64,000 nucleotides of DNA from the NCBI RefSeq assembly GCF_900090225.1, contig NZ_FMHY01000002.1:434001-498000 (forward strand), written 5' to 3'. Both the position numbers and the translations under genes were made by a program. Positions 53,938 through 61,911 of the stretch are shown piece by piece; positions within the stretch are counted from its first letter, which is position 1; each line of letters opens with the position of its first letter. The notes below the pieces were generated by a model that saw nothing but the letters and a program-made list of their open reading frames with translations, did not search any database and was not told the origin of the DNA. This DNA is from Micromonospora eburnea (GTDB lineage: Bacteria > Actinomycetota > Actinomycetes > Mycobacteriales > Micromonosporaceae).

Positions 53938-54621
53938 ATGAAACGAATGATGGGCCAGAGGTCCCTTCTGATGGTCGGCCTGGGCGTCATCCTCGCGGCT
54001 CTCGCGACCACCGCGATCACCGCGCAGGCGAAGCCCACCAGCAAGTCGAGCAGCTCCACCGCGCAGCGACCGGGAACCCTGGTCACGAAGAATTTCAACC
54101 TCACCAAGGTCGCCTTCGCGAACGACCCGAAGGTGAAGACGTGCGTGCGGATCACCATCTTCGGCACGGTGCAGTACAAGAAGGCGCCAGCCCGGAGCTT
54201 TGGCAAGCCTCGATGGTTGTACACCGACCGAAAGATCATCTCGCCGACGATGACCGCCAAGTCCTTTTCCTCGCCTCGATGCAGCGGCTCCGGGAAGGCG
54301 GTCAAGATCAGCAAGGCCGAACTCTCCCAGCGTTGGTACGCCACAGACTGCACGTTCAACCCCGGCATCTCGGTCGGGGCCCCCTGGTCGGTCGCCGTAG
54401 CACCGACCTGGAGCTGCGGGGACGTCACCGCCGCTCAGCGCGAGACGAAGTTCTCCAAGGCCGCCGCCTCCTACCGGCAATCGAACAGCGGCAAGGTGAT
54501 CAAGTTCAATAGCGGCGGAGTGAACCAGGAGGCTTGTATGAGCGTCGACGCGTCGGTGCAGGTGTACAAGAAGAACGGCGCGGACAACGCGGACGCGACC
54601 TTCAAGATCTGCCCGTCCTGA
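53938..54621 (+). CDS. Cys-rich small secreted protein, unknown function
   Basis: A 227-residue exported protein. A signal peptide (SLLMVGLGVILAALATTAITAQA) is followed by a Ser/Thr-rich spacer and a ~180-residue basic domain with six Cys (KTCVRI, SPRCSGSG, ATDCTFN, TWSCGDV, EACMSV, FKICPS), enough for three disulfides. No family is recognised. ATG 53938 follows CGGAGG. It is divergent from the secreted-protein gene at 52937-53569, and two hairpins follow downstream. Confidence 0.82.
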   Translation: MKRMMGQRSLLMVGLGVILAALATTAITAQAKPTSKSSSSTAQRPGTLVTKNFNLTKVAFANDPKVKTCVRITIFGTVQYKKAPARSFGKPRWLYTDRKIISPTMTAKSFSSPRCSGSGKAVKISKAELSQRWYATDCTFNPGISVGAPWSVAVAPTWSCGDVTAAQRETKFSKAAASYRQSNSGKVIKFNSGGVNQEACMSVDASVQVYKKNGADNADATFKICPS

Positions 54622-54724
54622 ACATATCCGCACCCGTCCTGACCGAGCCCGCGACGCACGTGACGACCCGCCGGCGCCGAGCCGGGCAGCGGCCACTACC
54701 GGCGCCAAGTTCGCGGACGAGCCT

Positions 54725-54746
54725 GCTGGCGGCGTAGCGCCAGCAG
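54725..54746 (+). terminator. Short hairpin downstream of the Cys-rich protein gene
   Basis: 8-bp arms TGCTGGCG and CGCCAGCA with loop GCGTAG, 103 bp after the stop codon. It is probably secondary to the stronger stem at 54787. Confidence 0.45.
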
Positions 54747-54786
54747 CGGATGTAGCAGCGACTCCGACAACTGACCGAACCACAAA

Positions 54787-54820
54787 CCGCAGGGTGGATC
54801 CGTCCGGATCCACCCTGCGG
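54787..54820 (+). terminator. Strong intrinsic terminator
   Basis: A perfect 15-bp stem, CCGCAGGGTGGATCC (54787-54801) with 54806-54820, loop GTCC, then TGTCTT. It isolates the Cys-rich protein gene from the NlpC/P60 pair. Confidence 0.88.
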
Positions 54821-55182
54821 TGTCTTCCGCGCCGGCCCGGGCTCCGCGGTGGGGCTCGCTCCGCTGCCCGAGTCGAGCCGCGCGGACGAGGCCCGGCACC
54901 AGGACGAAGGCCCTGCCGGCACATCGGCCTCGCCATCTCGCAGCAGGTCTCCGCTGTGGCCCGCTACCGCGACGGAACCGCTGCCGGCCGGGACAGGCGC
55001 CGCCGGACGCTCCCGCCAGACAGGCCGGCACAAGACGGTACGGCGGTCGGGCAGAGACAGGACGGCCACCGTGACCGGCGCTGCGACCGGGGCTGTCCCG
55101 TACGGCGGACGACCTTCCGAGGCCCGCGCCGAACGGGTGCACTCGTCACCACCACGCCCAAACATTCTTTGAGGAGCAGGCC
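54821..55182. other. Upstream region of the NlpC/P60 pair
   Basis: 362 bp without a credible gene. It contains TGTCCCGTAC at 55094-55103, 80 bp before the NlpC start, the same motif seen upstream of the 59748 gene, and a second GTACGGCGG near 55039. It is presumably the promoter region. I see no riboswitch core. Confidence 0.45.
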
Positions 55183-55884
55183 ATGCCACAGTCGCCCAAC
55201 AACATCTCGCCGGAGCACCGCAGCCCCATGCCGTCCTCGTCATCGGAATCGACCCGCGGTACGCGCGGCCCCGGTCGGCGGGGCGTATTCAAGCTTCTGC
55301 TCGCACTGGCGTTCATCGGCGCCACCCTCGCCGGACTGGGCGGCCTAGCCAGTGCCAAGGCCAGCTCCGGCTGTTCCGGCAGCGTCGCGGAGAAGGCGGT
55401 GTGCAAGGCCCGGGCGCAGATCGGCGACCCGTACGTGTTGGGCGGCAAGGGTTCGAGCTCCTTCGACTGCTCCGGGCTCACCTACTACGCCTACGACAAG
55501 GCCGGGCTCAACTGGGGTTATCGCACTGCGGCCGGGCAGTACAGCTACGGGGTGAGCAAGGGCCGGACCGTCTCCACCCGGAATCTTCGCCCCGGTGACC
55601 TCATCTTCTTCAACTGGGACGGCGGCGAGATCGACCACGTGGGCATCTACGTCGGGAACGGCAAGATGGTCCACGCGTCCAGCGGCAGAGGAAAGGTCGT
55701 CGAGACCAAGCTGAATTCGTACTACCGCAGCCACATGCTCAAGTCGGCGGTACGTCCCTCCTCCGGTTCGCCGAAGTCGAACGACGGGGCGGAGAAGAAG
55801 AAGCCGAGCGCGAAGCCGAAGGGCAGCACCCGGCCGCGCACCGAGCCCGAGCAGGCCCCGGTTGTGGTCGTTCCGTTCAACTGA
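55183..55884 (+). CDS. NlpC/P60 cell-wall endopeptidase (active-site residues intact)
   Basis: A 233-residue exported peptidase. A signal/membrane segment lies at ~36-58 after a Ser/Pro-rich N-terminus. The NlpC/P60 domain (~64-190) keeps the catalytic Cys96 (SFDCSGLTYYAY), His152 (EIDHVGIYVG) and third residue His164 (KMVHASS). These enzymes cut stem peptides of peptidoglycan. The C-terminus is Lys/Pro-rich. ATG 55183 follows GAGGAG. The next gene, 20 bp downstream, is a diverged duplicate. Confidence 0.92.
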   Translation: MPQSPNNISPEHRSPMPSSSSESTRGTRGPGRRGVFKLLLALAFIGATLAGLGGLASAKASSGCSGSVAEKAVCKARAQIGDPYVLGGKGSSSFDCSGLTYYAYDKAGLNWGYRTAAGQYSYGVSKGRTVSTRNLRPGDLIFFNWDGGEIDHVGIYVGNGKMVHASSGRGKVVETKLNSYYRSHMLKSAVRPSSGSPKSNDGAEKKKPSAKPKGSTRPRTEPEQAPVVVVPFN

Positions 55885-55904
55885 TGCCCTGAATTGGACC
55901 TGAC

Positions 55905-57206
55905 ATGATGACGACGCGAATCACCAAATTCCTTCCGCTGTTGTTCGCCGGTGTTCTGATCGCGGGAGTCCTCGCGGTCGCCGGCGGTTTCGCGAATGCG
56001 GCACCCAGCTGCACCGGCACGGTCAACCAGAAGGCGCTCTGCCACGCCAAGCAACACGTCGACCAGAAATGTACGTGGACCGGGACGAAGTCCGACGGCA
56101 GCGACTGCGCCCGGTTGACCTACGACGCCTACCGCAAGGCCGGCCTGAAGGAGGGCTACCGCAGCCCGGCCGCCGAATACCGCTACGCGGCCAAGCGGAA
56201 GTGGACGGTGCCGGTCAAGAAGCGCAAGCCTGGTGACCTTCTCTTCTTCGACTCCGGTGGCGACGGGGTGGACCGGGTTGGCATCTACGCCGGCGACAAC
56301 CGGATGATCTTCGCCACGGGCAAGGCATCCTCGAAAACCATAAAGCTGGTCGAGATCGGGGCCGCTCGGCGCAAGCAGATGAAGAACCTCGCCGTCCGTC
56401 CGACGATCGAGCCTGTCAAGGTCGTCGTACCTGAGCCACGGGGCGGGCCAGCGGAGGAGGAGGAGCCAGCCGACGGCTCGACGGCCTGTGAGACCGAGCA
56501 GCCACCGGCCGACGACCAGACCTCGGACGATCAGGGATCCGACGAGGCCCAGGACGCGACGGAGAGCGAGGAGGCAGCCGACGACCAGGGCGACGAGGGC
56601 GGCGAGGCCGTTGGCGATCAGCAGTCAGACGCGGACGGCGGCCAGGACGCGGAACGCGACCAGGCGGCGGACCCGGAGCAGGACAACGGCACCGAGCAGG
56701 ACCCCGAAGGCGACAACGCGGAGAACGCTGACGATGTGGGGGACGGCGGCGACACCGGGGAGGGCGGCGACGCGGAGAACGGCGACGCGGAGAACGGCGA
56801 CGACGCGGGCGATGGCGGCGACGGGGGCGATGGCGGCGACGGGGGAAACGGCGAGGAGACGGAGGGCGAGCAGGACGACACGGGCGACCAGGGCGCCGAG
56901 GACGAGCAGCAGCCGGACACGGACGGTGGTGAGGATGCGGACGGTGGTGAGACCACCGACAGCGGGCAGGAGACGGAGGGGGCCGGCGACTGCGCGGGCG
57001 ACGACGGGACGGCCGACGCGGGTGAGGACCCGGCCGGTGACGCGGGCGACGAGGGCGGTGCCGACTCGTCGGACGACTGCCTCGACACCGACCCCGTGGA
57101 CCAGCGCGTCGTCTCCGTCGTGCCGACCGACGTGACCGACAAGCCCGGCGTGGTGGAGCCGGGCGAGCCGGGGGCGACCGGCGACGGCGGCTGCCAACGG
57201 CCCTGA
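55905..57206 (+). CDS. Degenerate NlpC/P60 protein with long acidic tail
   Basis: A 433-residue exported protein. A signal peptide (residues 8-32) is followed by an NlpC/P60 domain paralogous to the upstream protein (CxGxV…KAxC, LTYDAYRKAGL, KPGDLLFF). The Cys is kept (C68, GSDCARL), but catalytic His is Arg124 (VDRVGIY) and the third residue is Phe136 (RMIFATG), so peptidase activity is unlikely. From ~180 to ~410 the chain is almost only Asp, Glu, Gly, Gln, Ala and Thr, with GDGGDGGDGG runs, followed by a more ordinary end with two late Cys. It may bind peptidoglycan or calcium, or control its partner. Confidence 0.85.
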   Translation: MMTTRITKFLPLLFAGVLIAGVLAVAGGFANAAPSCTGTVNQKALCHAKQHVDQKCTWTGTKSDGSDCARLTYDAYRKAGLKEGYRSPAAEYRYAAKRKWTVPVKKRKPGDLLFFDSGGDGVDRVGIYAGDNRMIFATGKASSKTIKLVEIGAARRKQMKNLAVRPTIEPVKVVVPEPRGGPAEEEEPADGSTACETEQPPADDQTSDDQGSDEAQDATESEEAADDQGDEGGEAVGDQQSDADGGQDAERDQAADPEQDNGTEQDPEGDNAENADDVGDGGDTGEGGDAENGDAENGDDAGDGGDGGDGGDGGNGEETEGEQDDTGDQGAEDEQQPDTDGGEDADGGETTDSGQETEGAGDCAGDDGTADAGEDPAGDAGDEGGADSSDDCLDTDPVDQRVVSVVPTDVTDKPGVVEPGEPGATGDGGCQRP

Positions 57207-57220
57207 CGTCGGTACCCGTA

Positions 57221-57258
57221 CTCGGGGTGGTCTTCGATGTCGAGAAGACCACCCCGAG
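57221..57258. terminator. Bidirectional terminator between convergent genes
   Basis: A perfect 15-bp stem, CTCGGGGTGGTCTTC (57221-57235) with 57244-57258, 8-nt loop, 14 bp after the acidic protein's stop codon and facing the convergent reductase gene. Confidence 0.85.
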
Positions 57259-57358
57259 GCGTCCGACGCCATCCGGCGGGTCACGCCGTTGCCCGTCCGG
57301 GCACGCCCCCGAGTACCGTCCGAGGCCCACGTCGCTCAGCTACCGATGGCAGTGTGCT

Positions 57359-58327
57359 TCACATCGTGACGACAAGCTTCCCGGTCGTGTGCCGGCGAAC
57401 GAAGTCGACGCATGCTTGAGCCCCCTGGTCGAGGGTGTAGCGGTGCCCGATCGTGGCCGGTAGTTCGCCACTGACCGCCAGTTCGCCGACCTCGCGCATC
57501 CCGCCGAAGGTGCCGTCCATGTCCAGCACGAAATGCAGACCGACGTCGTCGCGGCCGATCCAGTCCTGCCGGGGTACCGGGTAGGTGATCGTGAGGAGGC
57601 GCCCACCCGGGCGGATGGCGCCTGCGACTTCGGCAAGGTGGTCACTCGGCAGTGTCAGGTTGAAGGCGACGTCGACGTCCGAGGGGTACCCGGATTGCGC
57701 GTACCCGATGGTTTCGTCGGCGCCGAGAGCTCGGAGGATGTCGGCGTCAGCGGCGGTCGCGGTGGCGATCACCCGCGCCCTCGCGGCGGCGAGCAGCGGG
57801 AGCACTGCGGTTCCGACTCCGCCGGTCGCGCCGACGACCAGGACGGTTTCCCCGGGCTGCACCATGGCGGTGGCCATCAGTGCCCGTGCCGTCAGGCCGA
57901 CGGTGGGCAGGGCGGCCGCATGCTCGATGTCGAGGCCGGCCGGGCGGTGCGCCAGGAACGGGGTGTCGGCCTCGAAGACCGCGTACTCGGCCAGTGAGCC
58001 GGTGCTCAGCGACGGCCGGACCGCACCGGCCATCGCCCGCAGCGCCCGCGGCACAGCCTGACCGAAGATCTCGTCGCCCACCTGGTAGGCCGTCACGCCA
58101 GCGCCGACCTCGCTGACCGTGCCGGCGAAGTCGTTGCCCGGCACGTGCGGAAACTCCAGTGGCACGGCGTCGCGGAAATCTCCGCTGGGCAGCCGGACGT
58201 CCGCCGGGTTGATCGATGCGGCGGCGATCCGGACCTGGATCTGTCCCGGTCCGGGCCGGGGGGTCGGCACCTCCGCCACCGTGTATTGCTCAGGCGGCCC
58301 GTAGCCGGTCGCGACAACTGCCTTCAT
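57359..58327 (-). CDS. NADP-dependent quinone oxidoreductase-like protein (MDR family)
   Basis: A 322-residue medium-chain reductase without zinc ligands. It starts MKAVVATGYGPPEQYTVAEV and has the substrate-side motif PHVPGNDFAGTVSEVGAGVTAY. The nucleotide site is VLVVGATGGVGTAVLPLLA (residues ~164-182), where ARVIAT lacks the usual acidic residue, favouring NADP. It is divergent from a tetR gene, with an elaborate palindrome between them, so it is probably TetR-repressed and used in detoxification. The substrate is unknown. Confidence 0.9.
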   Translation of the reverse strand: MKAVVATGYGPPEQYTVAEVPTPRPGPGQIQVRIAAASINPADVRLPSGDFRDAVPLEFPHVPGNDFAGTVSEVGAGVTAYQVGDEIFGQAVPRALRAMAGAVRPSLSTGSLAEYAVFEADTPFLAHRPAGLDIEHAAALPTVGLTARALMATAMVQPGETVLVVGATGGVGTAVLPLLAAARARVIATATAADADILRALGADETIGYAQSGYPSDVDVAFNLTLPSDHLAEVAGAIRPGGRLLTITYPVPRQDWIGRDDVGLHFVLDMDGTFGGMREVGELAVSGELPATIGHRYTLDQGAQACVDFVRRHTTGKLVVTM

Positions 58328-58377
58328 GCGTTTCCTCCAGATAAGCGGACCGCGTGGTCATGTTAGTGATCGTGAAG

Positions 58378-58412
58378 CTAGCAATAACCGGACCGGCCGG
58401 TCAACTTGCTAG
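58378..58412. promoter_or_regulatory. Double palindrome, TetR operator
   Basis: CTAGCAA (58378-58384) and TTGCTAG (58406-58412) form an outer inverted repeat around ACCGG-N5-CCGGT (58387-58401). It ends in the TAGGGT -10-like box of the tetR gene, which lies 6 bp before its GTG, so repressor binding would shut both divergent promoters. Confidence 0.75.
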
Positions 58413-58421
58413 GGTGGCAAC

Positions 58422-59021
58422 GTGACCAGCGCCCGCCCGTTACGTGCCGACGCCGCCCGCAACCGGCGGCTGCTACTGGCGGCCGCCGCCGACGAGTTCG
58501 CGGAACGTGGCCTGGCTGCCTCGGTCGCCGACATCGCCCGCCGCGCCGGTCTCGGCAAGGGCACCCTTTTCCGCCACTTCGCCACGAAGGACGACCTGCT
58601 CGCCGCGATCGTCCTCGACCGGATCGGCGAGCTCAACGCGGTCGGCGAACAATTGCTCGACGCGGCGGAACCCGGCGCCGCCCTGTTGGAGTTCCTCACC
58701 ATCGCCGCGGATCACCAACAGCAGCGCGACCTTTCGTTCCTGCAGGAGGCCGGCGAGCTGAACGCGGAGGTGACCAGGGCGCGCGAGCAGATGTTCCGCA
58801 CCGTACACAAGCTCGTCGATCGGGCTCGTGAGCATGGCGACGTACGAGCCGACGTCACCGGCGCCGACGTCATCCTGCTGATGTGCGCGCCCAACCACGT
58901 CACCAGCTATGTGCCAGACGCCCCGCCCGACCTGTGGCGGCGATACCTCGCCATCATCTTCGACGGCCTACGCCCGGAAGGCGCCCACCCGCTGCCCCAC
59001 CCGTCGCCAGCCGTTCCTTGA
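58422..59021 (+). CDS. TetR family repressor
   Basis: A 199-residue regulator with HTH LAASVADIARRAGLGKGTLFRHFATKDDL (~31-59, read in parts) and a C-terminal domain of the SbtR-like type (FLTIAADHQQQRDLSFLQEAG). GTG 58422 is so close to the -10-like box that the message may be leaderless. It should bind the palindrome at 58378-58412 and control the divergent reductase. Confidence 0.9.
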   Translation: MTSARPLRADAARNRRLLLAAAADEFAERGLAASVADIARRAGLGKGTLFRHFATKDDLLAAIVLDRIGELNAVGEQLLDAAEPGAALLEFLTIAADHQQQRDLSFLQEAGELNAEVTRAREQMFRTVHKLVDRAREHGDVRADVTGADVILLMCAPNHVTSYVPDAPPDLWRRYLAIIFDGLRPEGAHPLPHPSPAVP

Positions 59022-59747
59022 CCCGGCATTGATGAGTTGGGCCGGCACGGTTTTGCGGGCCTGACCAACGTTGCCGCCGCGAATCGCCATCACGCCAACG
59101 ACACCGCCCGCCGGCTGGCACTCGGAATCACCTGACGACTATTTCCGGGACCATGGTGGCGACCCCGGACCATCACCTCAGGCTGAATACGTACGGGGTG
59201 GTGCCTGCATCGTGACGCCGGCATCGATGACGGTGCCGGACAGAGCGAGTGCGAGCGGCCCCTGGCCTCTGGGACGAGAACGTCGGCCATCCCTCCCGGA
59301 GGTGGAAATGGTCAACGTCGGCGCACCCGAAGCTGTGCCAAGGCTTTAGCGAAAGGTCCGTCCGGAGCCGTAAACAATCCATGGGCGGTCGGTACGTCCC
59401 GGACGTTTGCTTATGGAATGCTGGTCCGCGTAGGCCGTCCCGGACGGGACCAGATGTTGGCCAGGGCGGTCCATGGTTCGCGACTGACCCGTACGGTCCG
59501 GGACGGTTCCGTGCGATCACTCGGTGGGCTCCGGTGAGAACAGCAATTCCACCGATGCGCTTGTTCCGGGTCAGGGCGCCGCTTCCCGAATTCCTGCGAA
59601 ACGTTCGAGACAGCCGGCCGGGATTGTCCCGTACCTGATTGCGGGTGCTGACGACGGCCGGTGCGCGGTTGACTGAGTGAGTCGTCGGACCGGCAGGCGC
59701 CCCGGGGTCGCGGCGACGCTTTCACTCTTCTGATCTGAAGGAGCGTC
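59022..59747. other. 726-bp gap with repeated GTCCCGGAC motifs
   Basis: Short open frames here lack ribosome sites and family-like sequence, so no gene is called. The motif GTCCCGGAC occurs at 59396-59404 and 59437-59445, its reverse complement at 59496-59504, and GTCCCGTAC at 59626-59634, all within 350 bp upstream of the secreted-protein gene at 59748. They may be binding sites for a shared regulator. Confidence 0.5.
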
Positions 59748-60227
59748 ATGATCGACTTCGTCAAGCGTCGGATGGTTCCGCTGCTGATCGCGCTATTGGT
59801 CATCGGTGGCGGGACCGCCGCAGTCGCCGGCATCAGCCAGGCAAAGGCCAAGAGCGGCCCGGTATTCGGAATGCCGTACTTCCTCTACAAGAAGAATGCC
59901 AACATCGCCGGCCCGTGCGGCAAGAACAGCTTCGTCCGGACCGCCGGAACCGTGAGGCTGCAGCCCAACCGCCACTACGAGACCAAGAAGCTCGCCTCGC
60001 GGTTCGACGGCAACGTCACCTCGAAGGAGATCTACGACTACCGCGGCTTTTCCTCCGCGTACCGGATGCTGCACTGCGAGAATCACCGGTACGTGTACCG
60101 GTACTACGGGAAGACCCAGGTCCACCGCGAGTACGTGTGCACCAACCACGAGAACGAAGGCGGCTGGATCCGGATCGGCTGCGTCTTCACGTCCGGCTGG
60201 AAGTCCGGCTGGCGGACCAACCTCTGA
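59748..60227 (+). CDS. Small secreted protein, unknown function
   Basis: A 159-residue exported protein. A signal peptide (MVPLLIALLVIGGGTAAVAG) very similar to that of the 52937-53569 protein is followed by a ~120-residue basic, aromatic-rich domain with four Cys (GPCGKN, LHCENH, YVCTNH, IGCVF). Many Tyr, Arg and Lys residues (YRMLHCENHRYVYRYYG) suggest binding to an anionic polymer. No family is recognised. ATG 59748 follows AAGGAG. A strong terminator follows. Confidence 0.82.
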   Translation: MIDFVKRRMVPLLIALLVIGGGTAAVAGISQAKAKSGPVFGMPYFLYKKNANIAGPCGKNSFVRTAGTVRLQPNRHYETKKLASRFDGNVTSKEIYDYRGFSSAYRMLHCENHRYVYRYYGKTQVHREYVCTNHENEGGWIRIGCVFTSGWKSGWRTNL

Positions 60228-60237
60228 CCGGCCGACT

Positions 60238-60269
60238 CCGCGGGTGGGCCCTGCCGGGCACACCCGCGG
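60238..60269 (+). terminator. Intrinsic terminator after the 59748 gene
   Basis: A two-part stem, CCGCGGGTG (60238-60246) with CACCCGCGG (60261-60269) and inner GCCC/GGGC around TGCC, 10 bp after the stop codon. Confidence 0.85.
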
Positions 60270-60618
60270 GAACGGCACGGAGACCGCACAGACGGTGGGA
60301 ATTGTGAAACGGACATGACGACGAGGCATGGATAAGCATGACCGGGCGGCATGTCACTCCGTGATCATGCGCCGTCCGGGTGGGCGCGGGTCGGTTACAT
60401 GTCCCGCGCCGCGTTCCTGATCCGACCGGGTGGCTGGCCCCGCCGCTCATGCCCTGCTCGGCCCGCCTGGCGTGGCTGCCCCGTGCCTCCCGGCTCACCC
60501 CGCACCGTCGGCTGTCGGACCAGCTCCGCCGATCACCGCCCGGTCGTGCCGGTCGTTGTACGTCCGAACCGCCCTCTGAACGCGCTGTCGCCGCTGCCGA
60601 TGATCTGCCTGAGCCGGA
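60270..60618. other. Gap between convergent genes
   Basis: 349 bp. Short frames exist but none has a start site, family-like sequence or codon pattern that supports a gene. Nothing else is seen. Confidence 0.5.
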
Positions 60619-61479
60619 CTACGCGCCGGTGGGCCCGGGGCAACCCACCACCCTCACCCGAGCGCTGAGGTTGTTGTTGTAAATGTTCGGATCAGGGAGT
60701 GCGATGACCCAGCCTGTGCCGCCGCCCGACGTCCCTCGACTCTTGTCGCAGCCGGTCACCTTGACCTTGACGCTGACCACCCGGCTCTGCCCGACCGCGA
60801 GGTTTGAGAAGTCGCAGTTGAAGGTGCGACTGGTGGTGGTGCAGCCGACACCGCCGACGAACTTCGTGCCGGGCTGGACGTCGCCGCTGAGCGACACCCA
60901 GGGCTCCTTCGAAGGCCCGCGGTTGACCACCTTGTGGGAAATGGTGACCGTCTGCCCGATCCGAGCGACCGGCACCGTCGACGTCATGACCAGGTCGGCG
61001 ACCTCGGGCCGTACGTCAACCTTGCCGCTGACCTTGCTGGTGCTCGGCCGAGGGCTCGCAGTCAACGTGAGGCGAACCGTGCCTGCCCGGCCGATGGGCG
61101 CACGTGCCTTCGCCCGCAGCGACAGCGAGGCGGCGATCTTCTTCTGCCCCTTGATCTTCCTCGTGCCGAAATTGCAGGTGACCTTCGATCCGGACCGCTT
61201 GCACGGCGAGCTGACGGCAATGATGTCCACTTTGTTCGTGATCCCCGACAGGTCGGCGGTGAGCTTCACGCTTTTCGCGGTGCCCTTGCCCCAGGTCATG
61301 ACGCCGATAGGGATGGTGGTGGTCCCGCTTTTACCGACATAGGTGGACATGCCGCTGCCGTACTCGATGAAGTAGGGTGCGAGCCCCACCCCCGCCGCCT
61401 GCGCGACGCCGGGCATGGCGAAAAAAGCGATGAGTGTTCCGGTCACGATGGCCGCGAGGCGACGAGAGAGGACGGACAT
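60619..61479 (-). CDS. Secreted protein with DUF11/CARDB-like beta-sandwich repeats
   Basis: A 286-residue exported protein. A signal peptide (AAIVTGTLIAFFAMPGVAQAA) is followed by two Ig-like modules. The second, about residues 165-255, fits the DUF11/conserved-repeat pattern: ADLVMTSTVPVARIGQTVTI, VVNRGPS, VGCTTTSRTFNCDFSNLAVGQS. Six Cys occur as likely pairs (SPCKRS/VTCNF, GCTTT/FNCDF, TGCDK/VGCPG). It is probably a structural or adhesive surface protein, with no anchor motif seen. ATG 61479 has a TATAAT box only 8 bp upstream, implying a leaderless message. Confidence 0.82.
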   Translation of the reverse strand: MSVLSRRLAAIVTGTLIAFFAMPGVAQAAGVGLAPYFIEYGSGMSTYVGKSGTTTIPIGVMTWGKGTAKSVKLTADLSGITNKVDIIAVSSPCKRSGSKVTCNFGTRKIKGQKKIAASLSLRAKARAPIGRAGTVRLTLTASPRPSTSKVSGKVDVRPEVADLVMTSTVPVARIGQTVTISHKVVNRGPSKEPWVSLSGDVQPGTKFVGGVGCTTTSRTFNCDFSNLAVGQSRVVSVKVKVTGCDKSRGTSGGGTGWVIALPDPNIYNNNLSARVRVVGCPGPTGA

Positions 61480-61487
61480 AGCCGTCG

Positions 61488-61493
61488 ATTATA
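61488..61493 (-). promoter_or_regulatory. TATAAT -10 box, probable leaderless promoter
   Basis: A perfect TATAAT on the minus strand with 8 bp to the ATG at 61479, in an otherwise GC-rich region. No TTGACA-like -35 is seen. The rest of the 432-bp gap to 61912 carries no gene and presumably holds the promoter of the hydrolase gene. Confidence 0.6.
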
Positions 61494-61911
61494 TGGCCGT
61501 GAATTCGTCCTCCCGGATCGGGCGGGTCATGCGTCAAGCCGTCGGCGATCCCCTCGACGGCGCGGCACCCTGAACCCGGCGACCCGCCGAGGTCAGTCAG
61601 CTTCCGCACCACCCGACGTGGGCCGCAGCCCACCAACCTCGTTGGAATCTTCGAAGATGGCATGCCTGCTGTGAGGCGCCACTTCGGGTCATCCGGGATC
61701 AAAGATCATGATCCCTGGCGCGCGCCGTTGCTTTCGCCGCCTCGTCACCGACTCCATGGCGCGAACAACTCGCACCGTCGTATGGCGGTGAGGGTTATCC
61801 CCGGCATGAATGTGGGTGAAAGCTGCCTTTTGTCGAACCAGGTGGCGCTCGTAGCGTGAGGCCGATGAAGGGCAGCCGCAGGCGCAGCCCTGAATTCCTG
61901 AGGAGTTGCTC

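Noticed and set aside
59071-59638. Overlapping short plus-strand frames upstream of the 59748 gene
   Set aside because: No ribosome sites, no family-like sequence, and they overlap the repeated GTCCCGGAC motifs.
60351-60682. Two ~100-codon plus-strand frames between convergent genes
   Set aside because: Arg/Pro/Ala-rich sequence without recognisable domain or start signal; they run into the end of the opposing DUF11-like gene.
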